Positions 10,529 to 21,141 of a stretch of 64,000 bases of DNA are shown here, one piece after another (position 1 is the first letter of the stretch; every line of letters begins with the position of its first letter). The DNA lies in assembly GCA_030674185.1 (NCBI GenBank), contig JAPXFY010000022.1:46472398-46536397 (forward strand). Reading direction: 5' to 3'. The position numbers were made by a program, and so were the translations under genes. The DNA comes from Monoplex corrugatus (taxonomy: Eukaryota > Mollusca > Gastropoda > Littorinimorpha > Ranellidae). The notes under the pieces were generated by a model that worked only from the letters and a program-made list of their open reading frames with translations, did not search any database and was not told the DNA's origin.

Positions 10529-10604
10529 ACCAGACTGCGATCATCATGATGAAATGAATTTGTTGTTTAACAACAAATTCATTTCATCATGATCGCAGTC
10601 TGGT
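10529..10604. repeat. Near-perfect inverted repeat (hairpin)
   Basis: The left arm 10529-10567 (starting accagactgcgatcatcatg) and right arm 10569-10604 (ending catgatcgcagtctggt) are reverse complements apart from one extra CAT in the left arm. Only about one base separates them. A smaller palindrome, gtgacatgtg/gacatgtcac, abuts it at 10511-10530. Such an extended hairpin could be a foldback element or a replication-slippage product. Confidence 0.9.
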
Positions 10605-11002
10605 AACAACTTGTTAAGACATTATTGGTACTTGGGGTAATAATTTAAATAAGCCTGCATTAGTTTGTAATTGTATATCGTTCGTTCGTTCTTTAATTTA
10701 TCGTCTGTTCACTATGAGTGATATTAGATGGGGGGGGGGGGGGGGGGATGGGGGATGAGAGGTGGGCGAGTTGCATTGTGGGGAGAGGGGAGACAGAGTA
10801 AAAGACATAAATAAATGGGTAAATAGAAAAATGGAACAAGATCTTAACACTAACAATTAACATTAACAATGTGAAGGAAAAATTTAACGCTAAAATACTA
10901 ACTTCATAAACTTAAAGCAATACATTAACAGGACTGTGAACCAATGATTCTGAAATTTTAACTGATAAAGACTGATCAGAAGTTACTTCTTTAAAATGAG
11001 TT

Positions 11003-11640
11003 TCAGAATAGTTTTCTTGTGTAAATATTTTTGGTAAAAAAGAACGTAGCATTTTGCAGTAAAATAAACTGTGAAACAGTGTAAATTGTTCTCCGCAAAT
11101 ACACTTGGATATTTTTACAATATTTTGTTTTCAACGCGTTTAGCTGAATACGAAAATGAACAGCAACAATCGATCTCGAATGATATATGGAAGAATACTG
11201 CAATTTTTTGCATATATTTTGTAATGAAAGTTTTATCATTTGTTGTGTCACAAACTTTTCATTGAAATGTTCATGAAATCGAATCCATGAGGCTGATTCT
11301 AGCAAGTTGCAAGCTTCTTTTACGGAAGTTTTAATATGTAATTCTATAGTATTATCAGTGTTCTGTGCACCTTGTTTAGCTGCTCTGTCTACTACTTCGT
11401 TGCCATGAAGACCAACGTGAGAAGGCACCCAGCATAAACTGATATCTATACCTTTTGTCCTTAAACGATGTATAAGATGATTTGCCTCAGTAATTAAGTC
11501 AGGTCTTGTGTCTGTATTAAAAGACTGTAAGGCATATAATACAGATTTTGAATCAACAAAGAGAACCACTTCAAAAAAGACAGGTTTAAGGTCTACTAAA
11601 TAATGCAACGCTTGTGTAATAGCGACTAATTCCGCTGTAA
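11003..11640 (-). pseudogene. RNase H domain of the LINE
   Basis: The RNase H catalytic blocks can be followed across a frame break near 11635. FTDGSVLENKSAGAAYYV (first Asp) is still in the RT frame. FTAELVAITQALHYL (the Glu) can be read only by shifting frame. FVDSKSVLYALQSF (Asp) follows, then WVPSHVGLHGNEVVDRAAK (His and last Asp). All four acidic positions of the D-E-D-D site are present. The domain is followed by about 120 residues of element-specific C-terminus. Confidence 0.88.
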
Positions 11641-13623
11641 ATATAGATCTTTATATATATTTGGCCCAAGGAAAAATGACTTTTGTATTTTAAATTTTGG
11701 AACATAATACGCTGCTCCAGCAGATTTATTTTCTAAGACTGACCCATCGGTAAAAATATGGAGGTGGGTACAGTATTTTTCATCAACGTGTTCTCTTGCT
11801 GTGCATATCGAAATGTTAATGTTTTCATATTTCTTAGCATCTGTATAATCAATATCAAAAGTGGCTTTAAGCATTTCCCATGTAGGGATAGGCGTTGTAG
11901 ATGGTGTCTCAGCTATTTCATCCAAACTTATGTTAGACTGTTTGACTAAGTCAGATACGTAAGTTGCAACAGTCATTTGTGATGAAATGTTGCTTGCTCG
12001 TTTTGGAAAGTCAACATCAGACCTTAGTTTAATTTCCTTGCTCACAAAATTGTCCGTTTGTGAAGTAGTTCTGATTGCAAATTTTGCTGTCGCTAGCTCA
12101 CGATAGCTGTTCAGAGACAGAATTCCAGCAACTTTGTACGATTCAAGATTTGAAGCATGGGCTGGTACACCCAGTGCAATTTTAAGACTTTTGCAGTCTA
12201 AACTTTGAATCTTCTTTAGTAAATATTTGGGTGCACTGAAGAACACTTCTTGTGCATAAGATAATTTAGATCTTACAAGTGCTGTTGATAGATGGAGAAG
12301 TATGTTTGTATCCATTCCCCAGGGTAATCTACTTATTATCTTTAAAAAATTTAAGGCTTTTCTTGCTTTTGTTAAAATATAATTAAAATGGACATTCCAG
12401 TTTAATTTCGATGTTATAAAGACTCCCAGAAATTTTACAACCTGTTTGTAATGGATCGCTTCACCATGCAGCCTGAAAGTAGGTAAGTTATTTAAAGTAC
12501 CACCAGGATTAAAGAGCATCATGTTAGTCTTTTCTGCTGACAACGACAGACCATTTTCTAACATGTAGTTTCCAAGACTATCTAGATCAGATTGATACAA
12601 CTTCCTGATGTAATTCTGCGCTCTCTGGGGAGTTGTCTTTTTTAAAGTAATATTCATCCAGATGCATATATCATCAGCGTACTGTACCAAAACAACACGA
12701 TTTGAGAGTACTTTAGGAAGATCATATATAAGGATATTAAATAAAATAGGTGCTATCACTGAACCTTGAGGAATTCCCATGTCAAGAGATCGTGAAGAAG
12801 AATAACTTGTTCCCACTCTTGCTTGAATTGTTCTATTGGCTAGATAGGACTTAATATAATTATACATATTGCCAGATAGACCAATAGATTTCAGCTTGTA
12901 CAATAAACGTTTATGCCAAACTTGATCATAAGCTTTTTTCACATCAAAAAATGTTGCTAAAAGACTTTTTCTACAGGCAAATTGTTGTTTTATCTGAGTT
13001 GTAAATTTAACCAGGTGCTCAACTGTGGATCTCCTTTTTCTGAAACCTGCCTGGTTTACCGGAATAACGTTATTTCTATCACAGTAATGTATAAGTCTGT
13101 TTAGGATCAATCTTTCCATTAGTTTGCTCGTATGGGACGTCAAAGCAATAGGTCTGTAACTGTTTTTATTGTTTTTAGGCTTTCCTGCTTTTAATATGGG
13201 TATAACAACAGACTTTTGCCATACCTGTGGTACAGTTCCACTCACCCAGCACTTCTGAAAAATTTTATGTAAGAAAATAATGCAATTTTCTGGAAGATGT
13301 TTAATCATTTCATTTGAAACTGCATCGACACCTACCGAACTCCTTTTGTTGTGTAGAGACAAGATAGTGTTTTTTAGCTCTTCTAAGGTGATCGGAGAAT
13401 TAAACCAGCGATCATTCTGAGGTATTGGATCTATGAAGATAGGGTTGTTAGCTGCCATTTCTCTGTAGTGTTTGCTGTTAGGAGACAACCCGTCTACTTT
13501 ACTATTTTCAGCAAAGAGTTCTACAAAAGTTTCAGCTTTGTCCATGTCAGAAGGAAATTTGTGACATGTATCAATCATTATTGGACACGTGGGTAAATTG
13601 GCCCCATTTTTCATTTGATTCAT
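11626..13623 (-). pseudogene. LINE reverse transcriptase ORF (665 codons)
   Basis: This is one uninterrupted frame. It contains the linker block FNSPITLEELKNTILSLHNK, then VPQVWQKSVVIPILKAGKP, NSYRPIALTSHTSKLMER, NQAGFRKRRSTVEHL, FFDVKKAYDQVWH (first catalytic Asp), GIPQGSVIAPILFNILIYDL, and VQYADDICIWM with the YADD catalytic pair, then LNWNVHFNYILTKARKAL. It ends shortly after the RNase H FTDGS block. The arrangement is that of I-type and Jockey-type RTs. The natural protein probably continues from the endonuclease; the start at 13623 reflects a frame break, since the alternative frame upstream reads DFHKVWTKMNQMKN. Confidence 0.95.
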
Positions 13624-14738
13624 TTTTGTCCAGACTTTATGGAAATCCTTAAATCAGAAATTTCTTTGGTGCAGTATGATGCCCAATAATCTTTCTTTGC
13701 TTCAGCAATGATTTTATTACACTGGATGTTAGCTTTTTTCATTTCCATGTGATCGTCGGGTTTTCTGCTTTTGATGTAGATTTTGAATTTATCTTTTTTA
13801 TACCACCAAACATTACCCAAACGATTATTGGACTTAAAAGTTTTGAGTTTTGGGATGGAGAGGTCCGCAGCAGCTAAAACTGACTCCTGGAACTTAGAAA
13901 ACATAACGTCTACATTTTCACTTTCATAATGCTTATATTCGTGATTAGCAAGAGCAGTCCGAAACAAGGACCAATCAGCGCGCACGTAATTATATTTTGG
14001 TATGATGTCAGGAGTGCTGTCTTTCATCCTGATGTTGTCATAAGTTATTGTTATGATGATAGGTAAGTGATCACTTCCCAAAGTATCTTTGTGAGTGTCC
14101 CAGGTACAGCATGGTACTAATTCTGGTGATATTAGTGACAGATCGATGGCTGTTGCCCGGTGTTTGGAAACATCAGGAATTCTAGTGACACTCCCATCAT
14201 TCAAAAGGTAAAGCGCACTGTCAACTATATTTTCTACTAAACGATTGCTTGTAACAGTACAACAATCTTTTTCCCAAAACGGGGAGTGGGAATTAAAGTC
14301 TCCACCTATTAGCCATCTACCATGCTGCAGATCCGGAATCGTATGCAGCCATTCTGTGTTGTGGTCATTTGGACCTGCTGGCAGGTAAACTGACAAAACG
14401 TTCAGGATGAAAGAATTACTGAATTGTACTGTGGCGGCACAAGCGTGTAAGTCTCCAGTGGATGTTAAAACTGGGGAATTAAATATGTGATACTGCAACT
14501 CTTTAAGTATATATATCGCAGTGGCCACCTTCTTCCCAGGATTTCCCAAATCATATATCGGAGGATAATAATAATTTTGGAAATTGGGAAGTTTGGTTGG
14601 GATAACATTAAGCGACTGCAAAATTAAAACTTCACACTGATTTGATGAGAGAAAATGTTCCAGGTATGCGGAATTGGTGGAAATAGATATACAATTCCAC
14701 TGCAAAAATTTGATTTGTGATTGTTGGCGCAATTTCAT
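13620..14738 (-). pseudogene. LINE AP-endonuclease ORF
   Basis: The frame starts MKLRQQSQIKFLQWNCISIS, where the QWNC block is the AP-endonuclease N-terminal motif. It continues VLSVYLPAGPNDH, LIGGDFNSHSPFWE (the catalytic GDFN), TAIDLSLISPEL and DTLGSDHLPIII (the SDHxPI motif). These are the exonuclease-endonuclease-phosphatase fold blocks that nick target DNA for target-primed reverse transcription. A typical E block in the third motif is less conserved (LILQSLN). The ORF ends in a TGA at 13620 through a small frame shift just before the RT frame. Confidence 0.93.
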
Positions 14739-15080
14739 TGTTGGCTAGTCTCTTATGTTAAATTATTGGTTATTTGTTTGATAATCACGAAGACTTTGGT
14801 TTTCTATGTACGATAAAAATGGCCAGAAAGAAACCATTAATTAGTTAGGCTACTATTGAAAGTAGAACAGAAATGTAAGTAAAACTATGGGGAAAAGTCC
14901 TTCTAATAGAGATAAGAGGTGATTAAGAACAGAAACAAATTACAAATAAATGAAACAATGGTATACACGCCATCAAATGTACGGAGATTATAGTCTGACT
15001 GAGTCCTTATAGTCTGACGAATTGTCAGAGATGATGTGGAAAAAGTCCTGTGACAGGAATCGTTGATAACTATAGATCTA

Positions 15081-15545
15081 CTAAAACATATATGGCAGCC
15101 ACCACGGTTCGCAGTTATCAAAATGGTGGAACTGTTCTAGGGGGAATCTGGAGGAGTGTAGCCGTGAAGAACGTGATCGTGTTGTTCTCTTAGGGGTCTC
15201 CCAAAACAAATCTCGAACGTGTCGTCCAAGGTTCCCCGCTATCACATTGCTTCCTCTGGCAGTGGGGTGTATATTGTCGTATAGAAAGTGCTGGTTAGTA
15301 TGGAGGTTTTCATGTGAAACAAAAGAAATGTTTTTTATGTCAACAAGCTCAGCGGACAAGAAAGCGTTGAACAAATTCCGCTGAACCTCCGTATGTGCAT
15401 GTCGGACAGGGGCGATCTTGCTGATAACTATCTTTGATGTTGGGTATGTTTGTGCTGCATGTTTTATGCAAGAAGCGAGATTTTGAGTAGTTGCTGCGAT
15501 GTCTTTGTTATTTAGTTCGTGGACACCACAATGAATAACGATACA
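15081..15545 (-). pseudogene. SGNH/GDSL esterase-like ORF1 of the LINE, 5' truncated
   Basis: The minus-strand frame has CIVIHCGVHELNNKDIAA, then SKIVISKIAPVRHAHTEVQR, and HFLYDNIHPTARGSNVIAGN. DNIHPT carries the catalytic Asp-x-x-His of SGNH hydrolases (block V). IHCGVHEL sits where block III (GxND) is expected, but without the usual Asn. The nucleophile Ser block is missing because the element is truncated at about 15545. Esterase-type ORF1 proteins are known from CR1/L2-like LINEs. Here the ORF lies 343 bp upstream of an EN-RT-RNase H ORF in the same orientation. Confidence 0.7.
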
Positions 15546-15771
15546 GTATATGTGTGCGCGGGTGTGTGTATGTGTCCGCATGTGTGTGCAAGTGTGTGTG
15601 TGCTTGCCTGCCTCTCTGACTGTAACAGAATAAATCTACTTAGTTTTGCAGTTTTATAAATAACCAGGTTTGGATTTTGCAGTTTATCTTGAACAGTTGC
15701 AGGCATTTGTACAATATGACTTAATTGCACTGCCATTGTTTTGAAAAATGGATGGTACTTTGTTTGCACAG

Positions 15772-15857
15772 AAATTGGAGAGTTCCAGAAAATTGTGGGA
15801 ACCTTCATTGGAATGGTGGACAGTGTTGCCAAGGAGGTGGAGAAAGAAAAGATGAAG
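15772..15857 (+). CDS. IFT20: IFT20 exon 2
   Basis: After the tttgcacag acceptor this 86-nt exon completes the split Lys codon and reads IGEFQKIVGTFIGMVDSVAK, then EVEKEKMK. It ends in phase 0 at a GTATGA donor. It aligns without gaps to the family segment KIGQFQKIVG...EKMK. Heptad hydrophobics (I, F, I, V, F, I, V, V) fit the central coiled coil that pairs with IFT54 by family knowledge. Confidence 0.96.
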
Positions 15858-16216
15858 GTATGAACACAGTTAATACCAGGACTCCACCATAAGTCTTGCC
15901 TCATCATTATGCACCATGTCATTGATATTACTTGCAGTAAGTTGCACATTACTTATTCTGTCCAACTCTCTGATTCAGTTTGAAATTCAGGTTAATTCCA
16001 GTGTAGTCTCATTCTCAGTATTTTAGTCCACAGCAACTATCCAAGCTGTCATGAGACTACCCACCAGAGAAGACCCTGAAGATGGAGAGACAGGAAGAGA
16101 AGGACTGAGTCAGGCTCAGACTGATAAACAGATGTTTACTCAAATTACTGTGACATAGAAACATATAGGTATTTCATAGGCAGGCAGAGAGATAAGTATT
16201 ATAAGTATGCAAAATA

Positions 16217-16350
16217 TTGGAAGAGAAAGCAATGTACCACCTTTCCAACTGCAGTATGTTACACAGACAAAAGTCTGTCTTCCTCAGGACCATAACCGAC
16301 TGGAACAGCCTTCCTGCTGAGGTTGCCCTCAGCCCAACCCCTCCCCCCCT
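16217..16350 (+). pseudogene. LINE RT C-terminal scrap
   Basis: Reads LHRQKSVFLRTITDWNSLPA, then EVALSPT. The R(T/A)xxDWNSLP block marks the C-terminus of CR1/Jockey-type RTs. It is followed directly by a different RT family at 16370, so the two are juxtaposed fragments. Confidence 0.65.
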
Positions 16351-16367
16351 GTCCCTTGATTGCAGAA

Positions 16368-16735
16368 GAATTGAGGCAGCAGAGATGTGGCTTTATCGGA
16401 GACTACTACATGTCAAATGGACAGACAGAAGAATTAATGAAAGTGTCCTGGAAGAACTTGTTACCTCCAGAAAACTTCTAGCAGACATCAAGAAGAGAAG
16501 ACTAAAATACATTGGCCATGTGTCACACAGCAGGAACATGGACCTCATGGCAACCATCTTTCATGGAAAAACAATGGCAAAAAGGGAGAAAGGCAGACCC
16601 CCAATCTCATACATCGAGAATGTAACCAACATCAGTAATTGTCACAAATGTCAAGACAGAGTGGCCTGGAGGGAGATGGTGATGTCAAAATGTGCAGCGA
16701 CCAACACCAAACCCAGTGACACCGACAGATGAGAC
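16368..16735 (+). pseudogene. LINE endonuclease-RT C-terminal fragment
   Basis: An open plus-strand frame reads AAEMWLYRRLLHVKWTDRR, then NESVLEELVTSRKLLADIKK, LKYIGHVSHSRN, and KREKGRPPISYIEN. The MWxYRRxLxxxWTDRxxN, RxLxYxGHVxR and GRPxxxYxxN blocks are the conserved tail of a LINE family also represented at 47345-47640, 51765-52055 and 57295-57630. No catalytic RT core is present. Confidence 0.8.
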
Positions 16736-17094
16736 ATCACTAAGCTAACGTATGATGCAGTCAGTATATAGAAAGGTAACACATAATGATAATGAATGAC
16801 TGCTTGTTCAGGACCTCATTTCACAGGAGCCCAAAACTCGTCACAAAAGAATAGATGACAGAGACAGATAAATGTAAAAGCAAATAACAGACACATGTAA
16901 AGCAAATACATGTCAACCCATTCGACTAATTGAATAAGTCTGTATGTTTGTTCGGTTTTTTTTATTTCTTCTTCTGTATTTGAGCTGTGCTTTCTCAAGA
17001 ACATGTATGATGTATTTACACATATTGTTCTAGTGATTTTACCCATACTACATAGGCATTATCATTATGTTGCTGCACAGCCTGTATGCTCCTC

Positions 17095-17930
17095 ACTGGT
17101 GGGTAGTGTCATTTATCATCGCTGGTGGGTAGTGTCATTCATCATTGGTGGGTAGTGTCATTCATCATTGGTGGGTAGTATCAGTTATCATCATTGATGG
17201 ATAGTATGGGTAATATCATCATCACTGGTGGGTAGTATCATTTATCATCATTGGTGGGTAGTACCATTTATCATCATTGGTGGGTAGTATCATTTGTCAT
17301 CATTGGTGGGTAGTACCATTTATCATCATTGGTGGGTAATAGCAGTTATCATCATTGGTGGGTAGTACCATTTATCATCATTGGTGGGTAGTATCATTTA
17401 TCATCATTGGTGGGTAGTATCATTTATCATCATTGGTGGGTAGTACCATTTGTCATCATTGGTGGGTAGTATCATTTATCATTGTTGGTGGGTAGTATCA
17501 TTTGTCATCATTGGTGGGTAGTATCATTTATCATCATTGGTGGGTAGTACCAATTATCATCATTGGTGGGTAGTATCATTTATCACCATTGGTGGGTAGT
17601 ATCATTTATCATCATTGGTGGGTAGTACCATTTGTCATCATTGGTGGGTAGTATCATTTATCATTGTTGGTGGGTAGTACCATTTATCATCATTTGTGGG
17701 TAGTATCATTTATCATTGGTGGGTAGTATCATTTATCATCATTGATGGGTAGTATCATTTATCATCATTGATGGGTAGTATGGGTAGTATTTATCATCAT
17801 TGGTGGGTAGTATCATTTATCATCATTGGTGGGTAGTATTATTTATCATCATTGGTGGGTAATCATTTATCATCATTGATGGGTTATCATCTATCATCAG
17901 TGGTGGGTACTATTATTTATCTTTTGAAAG
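17095..17930. repeat. 26-bp minisatellite
   Basis: About 31 copies of catcattggtgggtagtatc plus atttat, with frequent ATC/ACC and TTTATC/TTTGTC variants and some shortened units at the ends. It lies in IFT20 intron 2 and shows no sign of coding. Confidence 0.97.
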
Positions 17931-18879
17931 GCAATGATATCAGTTTTTTATCAGTATTTTTGCATGCATGCATTGTTGTCACCTATTAAAGTGGATTTGT
18001 CTACAAAATTGGATGAGGGACAAATTCTCATCTTTTCCCTTTTTCCGCCTTTTGGGTTCTTCTATTATTCAAGGGTTATCTGCCAGACTGATGCATTACA
18101 AAAGGAATAAAGGTGGTAGATAACCTTTTAATTATGTTTTCAATATGCACTGTAGGCCTACATGGAACCTTGGTTTATCATCTTTTCTAAAACACTAGCA
18201 CCCAGGCCACTGCACATGCCAGGGTGTGATGGGACGGGTATAAAAGACCCTGTCTAAACAGTATTATACTCAGGACGTTTTACTTCCCTTGTGCTTTAAT
18301 GTGTCATCACTGAGCCACTGTTCTTTGAATCATGTTATTTCACGTATATGTGACACAAGCATGGGAACATCCGGCCACAGACAGACAGACAGTCATGGCT
18401 GTAGTTCACAGTGGATGGATAGGGTTAAAATATTGGGTCAGCTGAGATGTTTCCATATTTCGAGTCTTTTACATCTATTGTCTAATCTTCAACTTCCTGA
18501 AGTTGGACTGTAATTATCTTATTACTCTCTTATTACTGACTGTCACTTGTGTCACCTATCAGCATTATCGGGTTCTATTGTAAACATTGCAGATGTCACA
18601 GCTACTTTCTTATTCCTGAAAGCACCCCAAAAATCATTTTTTGTATTAAAAATTTTCGTTTGAAACGTTTGTGTGTGTATTACTTCTTTTGTGAAATTTT
18701 TTTTTTTTTTACAAAATTCAGATGCATCAAATAAGAGAACTATGAAAGACATATCAGTACTGCTTTTTGCATGTTAGTGTAAAAACTTTGACATTTTAAA
18801 AATGAGAACTTAGCGCTTTAGCCTGGTTTTCCTATGTAGGGTCACACATGGTAAAGGATGCATCACTTTGTTAGTATGC

Positions 18880-19240
18880 TACTCAGTTGCAGTTCATTTT
18901 CTGTGTCTAGTCCAGACAGCTGGAACAAGCTTCTCCTGTCTGTTCAACATCATATAGTGATATACTCTGTCTTCCTTGAAGACATACCTTTTTGTCCAGC
19001 AGTGATTTTCCCCTTTGTTTCTTTTCATTGTCTGTTCAGCAGTCACGTACTCTGTCTTCCTTGAAGACATTTGTCCAGCAGTGATTTCTCCCCCTCTGTG
19101 TCTACCCTTTCATCCTACTCTTCTGTTGTCCTCCCCCTCACAGTCTATGTGTGTTTTGTACTCTTGAGTTTTTGTCATTGCTAGTGAATTCATTCCCAGC
19201 GCAGAGATGTTATCTTAAGAAACTGAAACTGAAATGAAGC
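18880..19240 (+). mobile_element. LINE remnant with (GAAACT) tail
   Basis: Contains SSFSVSSPDSWNKLLLSVQH, then in a shifted frame LSSLKTYLFVQQ, which is the SWNxLPxxx...SLKTxLF terminus of CR1/L2-type RTs. A short internal duplication of gtactctgtcttccttgaag follows, and the segment ends in gaaactgaaactgaaatgaa. It is a decayed copy whose 3' end matches 5029-5122. Confidence 0.65.
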
Positions 19241-19320
19241 TAGTGAATACTTTGATGAATGAGGAGAGTGCGTACTTTTATTTGATTTATACATCAACAT
19301 TTGATGCTCTATAAGTGTCA

Positions 19321-19370
19321 TTATTATTATTATTATTATTATTATTTTATTTTTTTATTATTATTATTAT
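19321..19370. repeat. (TTA)n tract at IFT20 exon 3 acceptor
   Basis: About 16 TTA units form most of the pyrimidine-rich region directly upstream of the ctctatag acceptor at 19371-19378. Confidence 0.9.
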
Positions 19371-19378
19371 CTCTATAG

Positions 19379-19482
19379 GCCATTGGTGCCAGGAACTTGC
19401 TCAAGTCCATTGCCAAACAGCGGGAAGCTCAGCAACAGCAACTTCAAGCGCTCATCACGGAGAAGCGAATGCAGCTGGAGAG
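19379..19482 (+). CDS. IFT20: IFT20 exon 3
   Basis: This 104-nt exon reads [20 protein letters not shown], then [15 protein letters not shown], and ends in phase 2 before a GTGGGT donor. [26 protein letters not shown] is nearly invariant in animal IFT20 and forms a long coiled coil. The 3' end of this exon ([10 protein letters not shown] and donor) has two diverged extra copies downstream at 19599-19634 and 19760-19792. Confidence 0.97.
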
Positions 19483-19598
19483 GTGGGTTTTTGTTCTTGA
19501 TTGTGGTGTGATTTTCTGGTACACATATGTAAACATGCAATCAAGCAGGAACATCATGTGCATTTGTTAATATGCTTGTGCACTTGTGTGCATACATG

Positions 19599-19792
19599 CT
19601 GATCACAGAGAAATCTATGCAGTTGGAGAGGTAGACATGTAGTGGATGTGGTGGTGGTGATCATACCATTGTACACATGTACACATTCTTTTGTGCAGCC
19701 ATGCTGTGTACATGTAAGTATACACGCATGGACACTTGTGAGCATATATGAACATGTTTGCCACAGAGAAATTTGTGCTGCTGGAGAGGTAA
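19599..19792 (+). repeat. Two diverged tandem copies of the 3' end of IFT20 exon 3
   Basis: At 19599-19634, ctgatcacagagaaatctat is followed by gcagttggagaggtag. At 19760-19792, ccacagagaaatttgtgctg is followed by ctggagaggtaac. Both match the exon 3 end (ctcatcacggagaagcgaat, gcagctggagag, then gtggg), including the exon/donor junction. They are spaced about 150 bp apart and share flanking tgtgcacttgtgtgcatacatg-like sequence, so they look like tandem duplicates rather than functional exons. No acceptor precedes them. Confidence 0.75.
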
Positions 19793-20241
19793 CTTGTTTT
19801 AGAAGTATGATTGTGTTCTCTGTGTAGGTATGCTTATATGGACATATGCACATTCACACACACACACACACTGACACACAGAGTCTAGTCCCGTCCACTT
19901 CAGTGTAGAGCAACACTTTTTGTGACAGTATAGATTACAAAGTAGGAGAACTTTGTGCACACACTATTACATTGTGAATAGTCCCAAGTATTACCCATAC
20001 ATCACTTGAAAACATAAAAAAACGGAACAGGTAGAGGACAATCTCTCACTTTAGCACAGGACATGAAACATGAGGAAAATGTCTAGGATACCCAGTAGCT
20101 GTTAAAATCAACAGGTTTACCAGAACAGGAAGCATTCATTGCATTTTCAGAAGACTGTCCTTTAACTCACATGGAGCGAGTTTTCTTGGGTCCAGCAGTA
20201 TAAGGGCATGCCCATTTCCTCACAAGTACCTATAAACGTTT

Positions 20242-20514
20242 TCACAAAAGCCTCTGCAAACACTGCCAGATACATCTGCCATCATTTTGAGTCAGTGCCA
20301 ACCTCTCATCTTGCAATGCTTTATTTCTGTCTGGCCACAAACTTCTGTACGGGCCATAAACATCTGGCATTCTGTGTGTGTAAAGCGATCCGATTTTGAC
20401 ATATTTCTTTTGGCTACAAAGGGCGTATTCTTTGTAAAGGGTACTTATGGTTAAATACATCAGGATTTCTGTACAGTATTTCATTTTTAGCAACATACGG
20501 ATCTTTTCTTTCAA
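20242..20514 (-). other. Coding-like minus-strand frame of unknown identity
   Basis: An open frame contains RMPDVYGPYRSLWPDRNKAL, then QDERLALTQNDGRCIWQCLQ. Composition is protein-like, and the frame continues with stops toward 20170. I do not recognise a family. Being inside IFT20 intron 3 among LINE debris, it may be a mobile-element fossil. Confidence 0.25.
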
Positions 20515-20814
20515 AATTTTGTGTCACCCGTCATTTTCTGTTAAATGCAAGATGTATATGCATGCACTTGGTCTCTGAAAACATGTATCAGTTCCTTCGG
20601 GGAGTGTTATATTACCAAATGACATACTTGTTGAACTGTTATCTTTGTTTGGTGCCACTGGGTACAGGGTTTGAATCCTTTTGGTATTACAATTCCTTTC
20701 CAGCAAGTGGCAGTGATGTATGGGCATATTGTCAGAACCCCCATCTCAACTCCTGGTGTTCTATTGCCTTCTCTTTTTTTTCATGGAAAATTTTATCACC
20801 AGATCTCAAAACAG

Positions 20815-21063
20815 TACATAATTCTGTTTGTTTAATGAATAAAGGGTACTCATCAGAATTAGGATTATTTGGCCCAAATGTATGGAACTCTCTACCATTG
20901 TCTCTCAGAAAAACTAAGTGTTTCTCAACCTTCAGACAGCACCGCACCTGAAAACCCACCTCTTTCAAACTCATCTAACCTGAAGAGCCAAAGTTTGCAA
21001 TTCTGTATCAAACTAATTTCTCCTGCCTGTATAATAGTATTTTATATCAGGGCCTATAGAGCG

Positions 21064-21141
<78 letters not shown>

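Larger units (their letters stand above)
10990..15545 (-). mobile_element. Nearly complete LINE with endonuclease, RT and RNase H, plus SGNH-type ORF1
   Basis: In minus orientation the order is a partial SGNH-esterase ORF (15545-15081), an AP-type endonuclease ORF (14738-13620), reverse transcriptase (13623-11626) and RNase H (to 11003). The trailing RNase H domain points to the I-type group of non-LTR retrotransposons. The coding region has only two frame breaks, at about 13650 and 11635, so the insertion is not ancient. The 5' end is truncated within the esterase ORF, against a GT-rich stretch. The 3' end is not sharply defined (about 10850-10990). It sits antisense in IFT20 intron 1. Confidence 0.88.
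10284..15771 (+). other. IFT20 intron 1
   Basis: This 5.5-kb intron runs from a GTGAGT donor to a tttgcacag acceptor. It is mostly filled by a LINE on the opposite strand (10.9-15.55 kb), plus an inverted-repeat hairpin at 10529-10604 and a G tract at about 10731-10748. No additional exon was seen. Confidence 0.9.
15858..19378 (+). other. IFT20 intron 2
   Basis: The intron runs from a GTATGA donor to a ctctatag acceptor. It contains two LINE tails (16217-16735), a 26-bp minisatellite (17095-17930) and another LINE remnant (18880-19240). No extra IFT20 exon is needed, because the exon 2 and exon 3 peptides are contiguous in the family. Confidence 0.9.

Noticed and set aside
10955..11002. Poly(A) tail or target duplication for the LINE
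   Set aside because: No clear A-rich tail or flanking duplication could be defined at the 3' side, so the boundary is left open.
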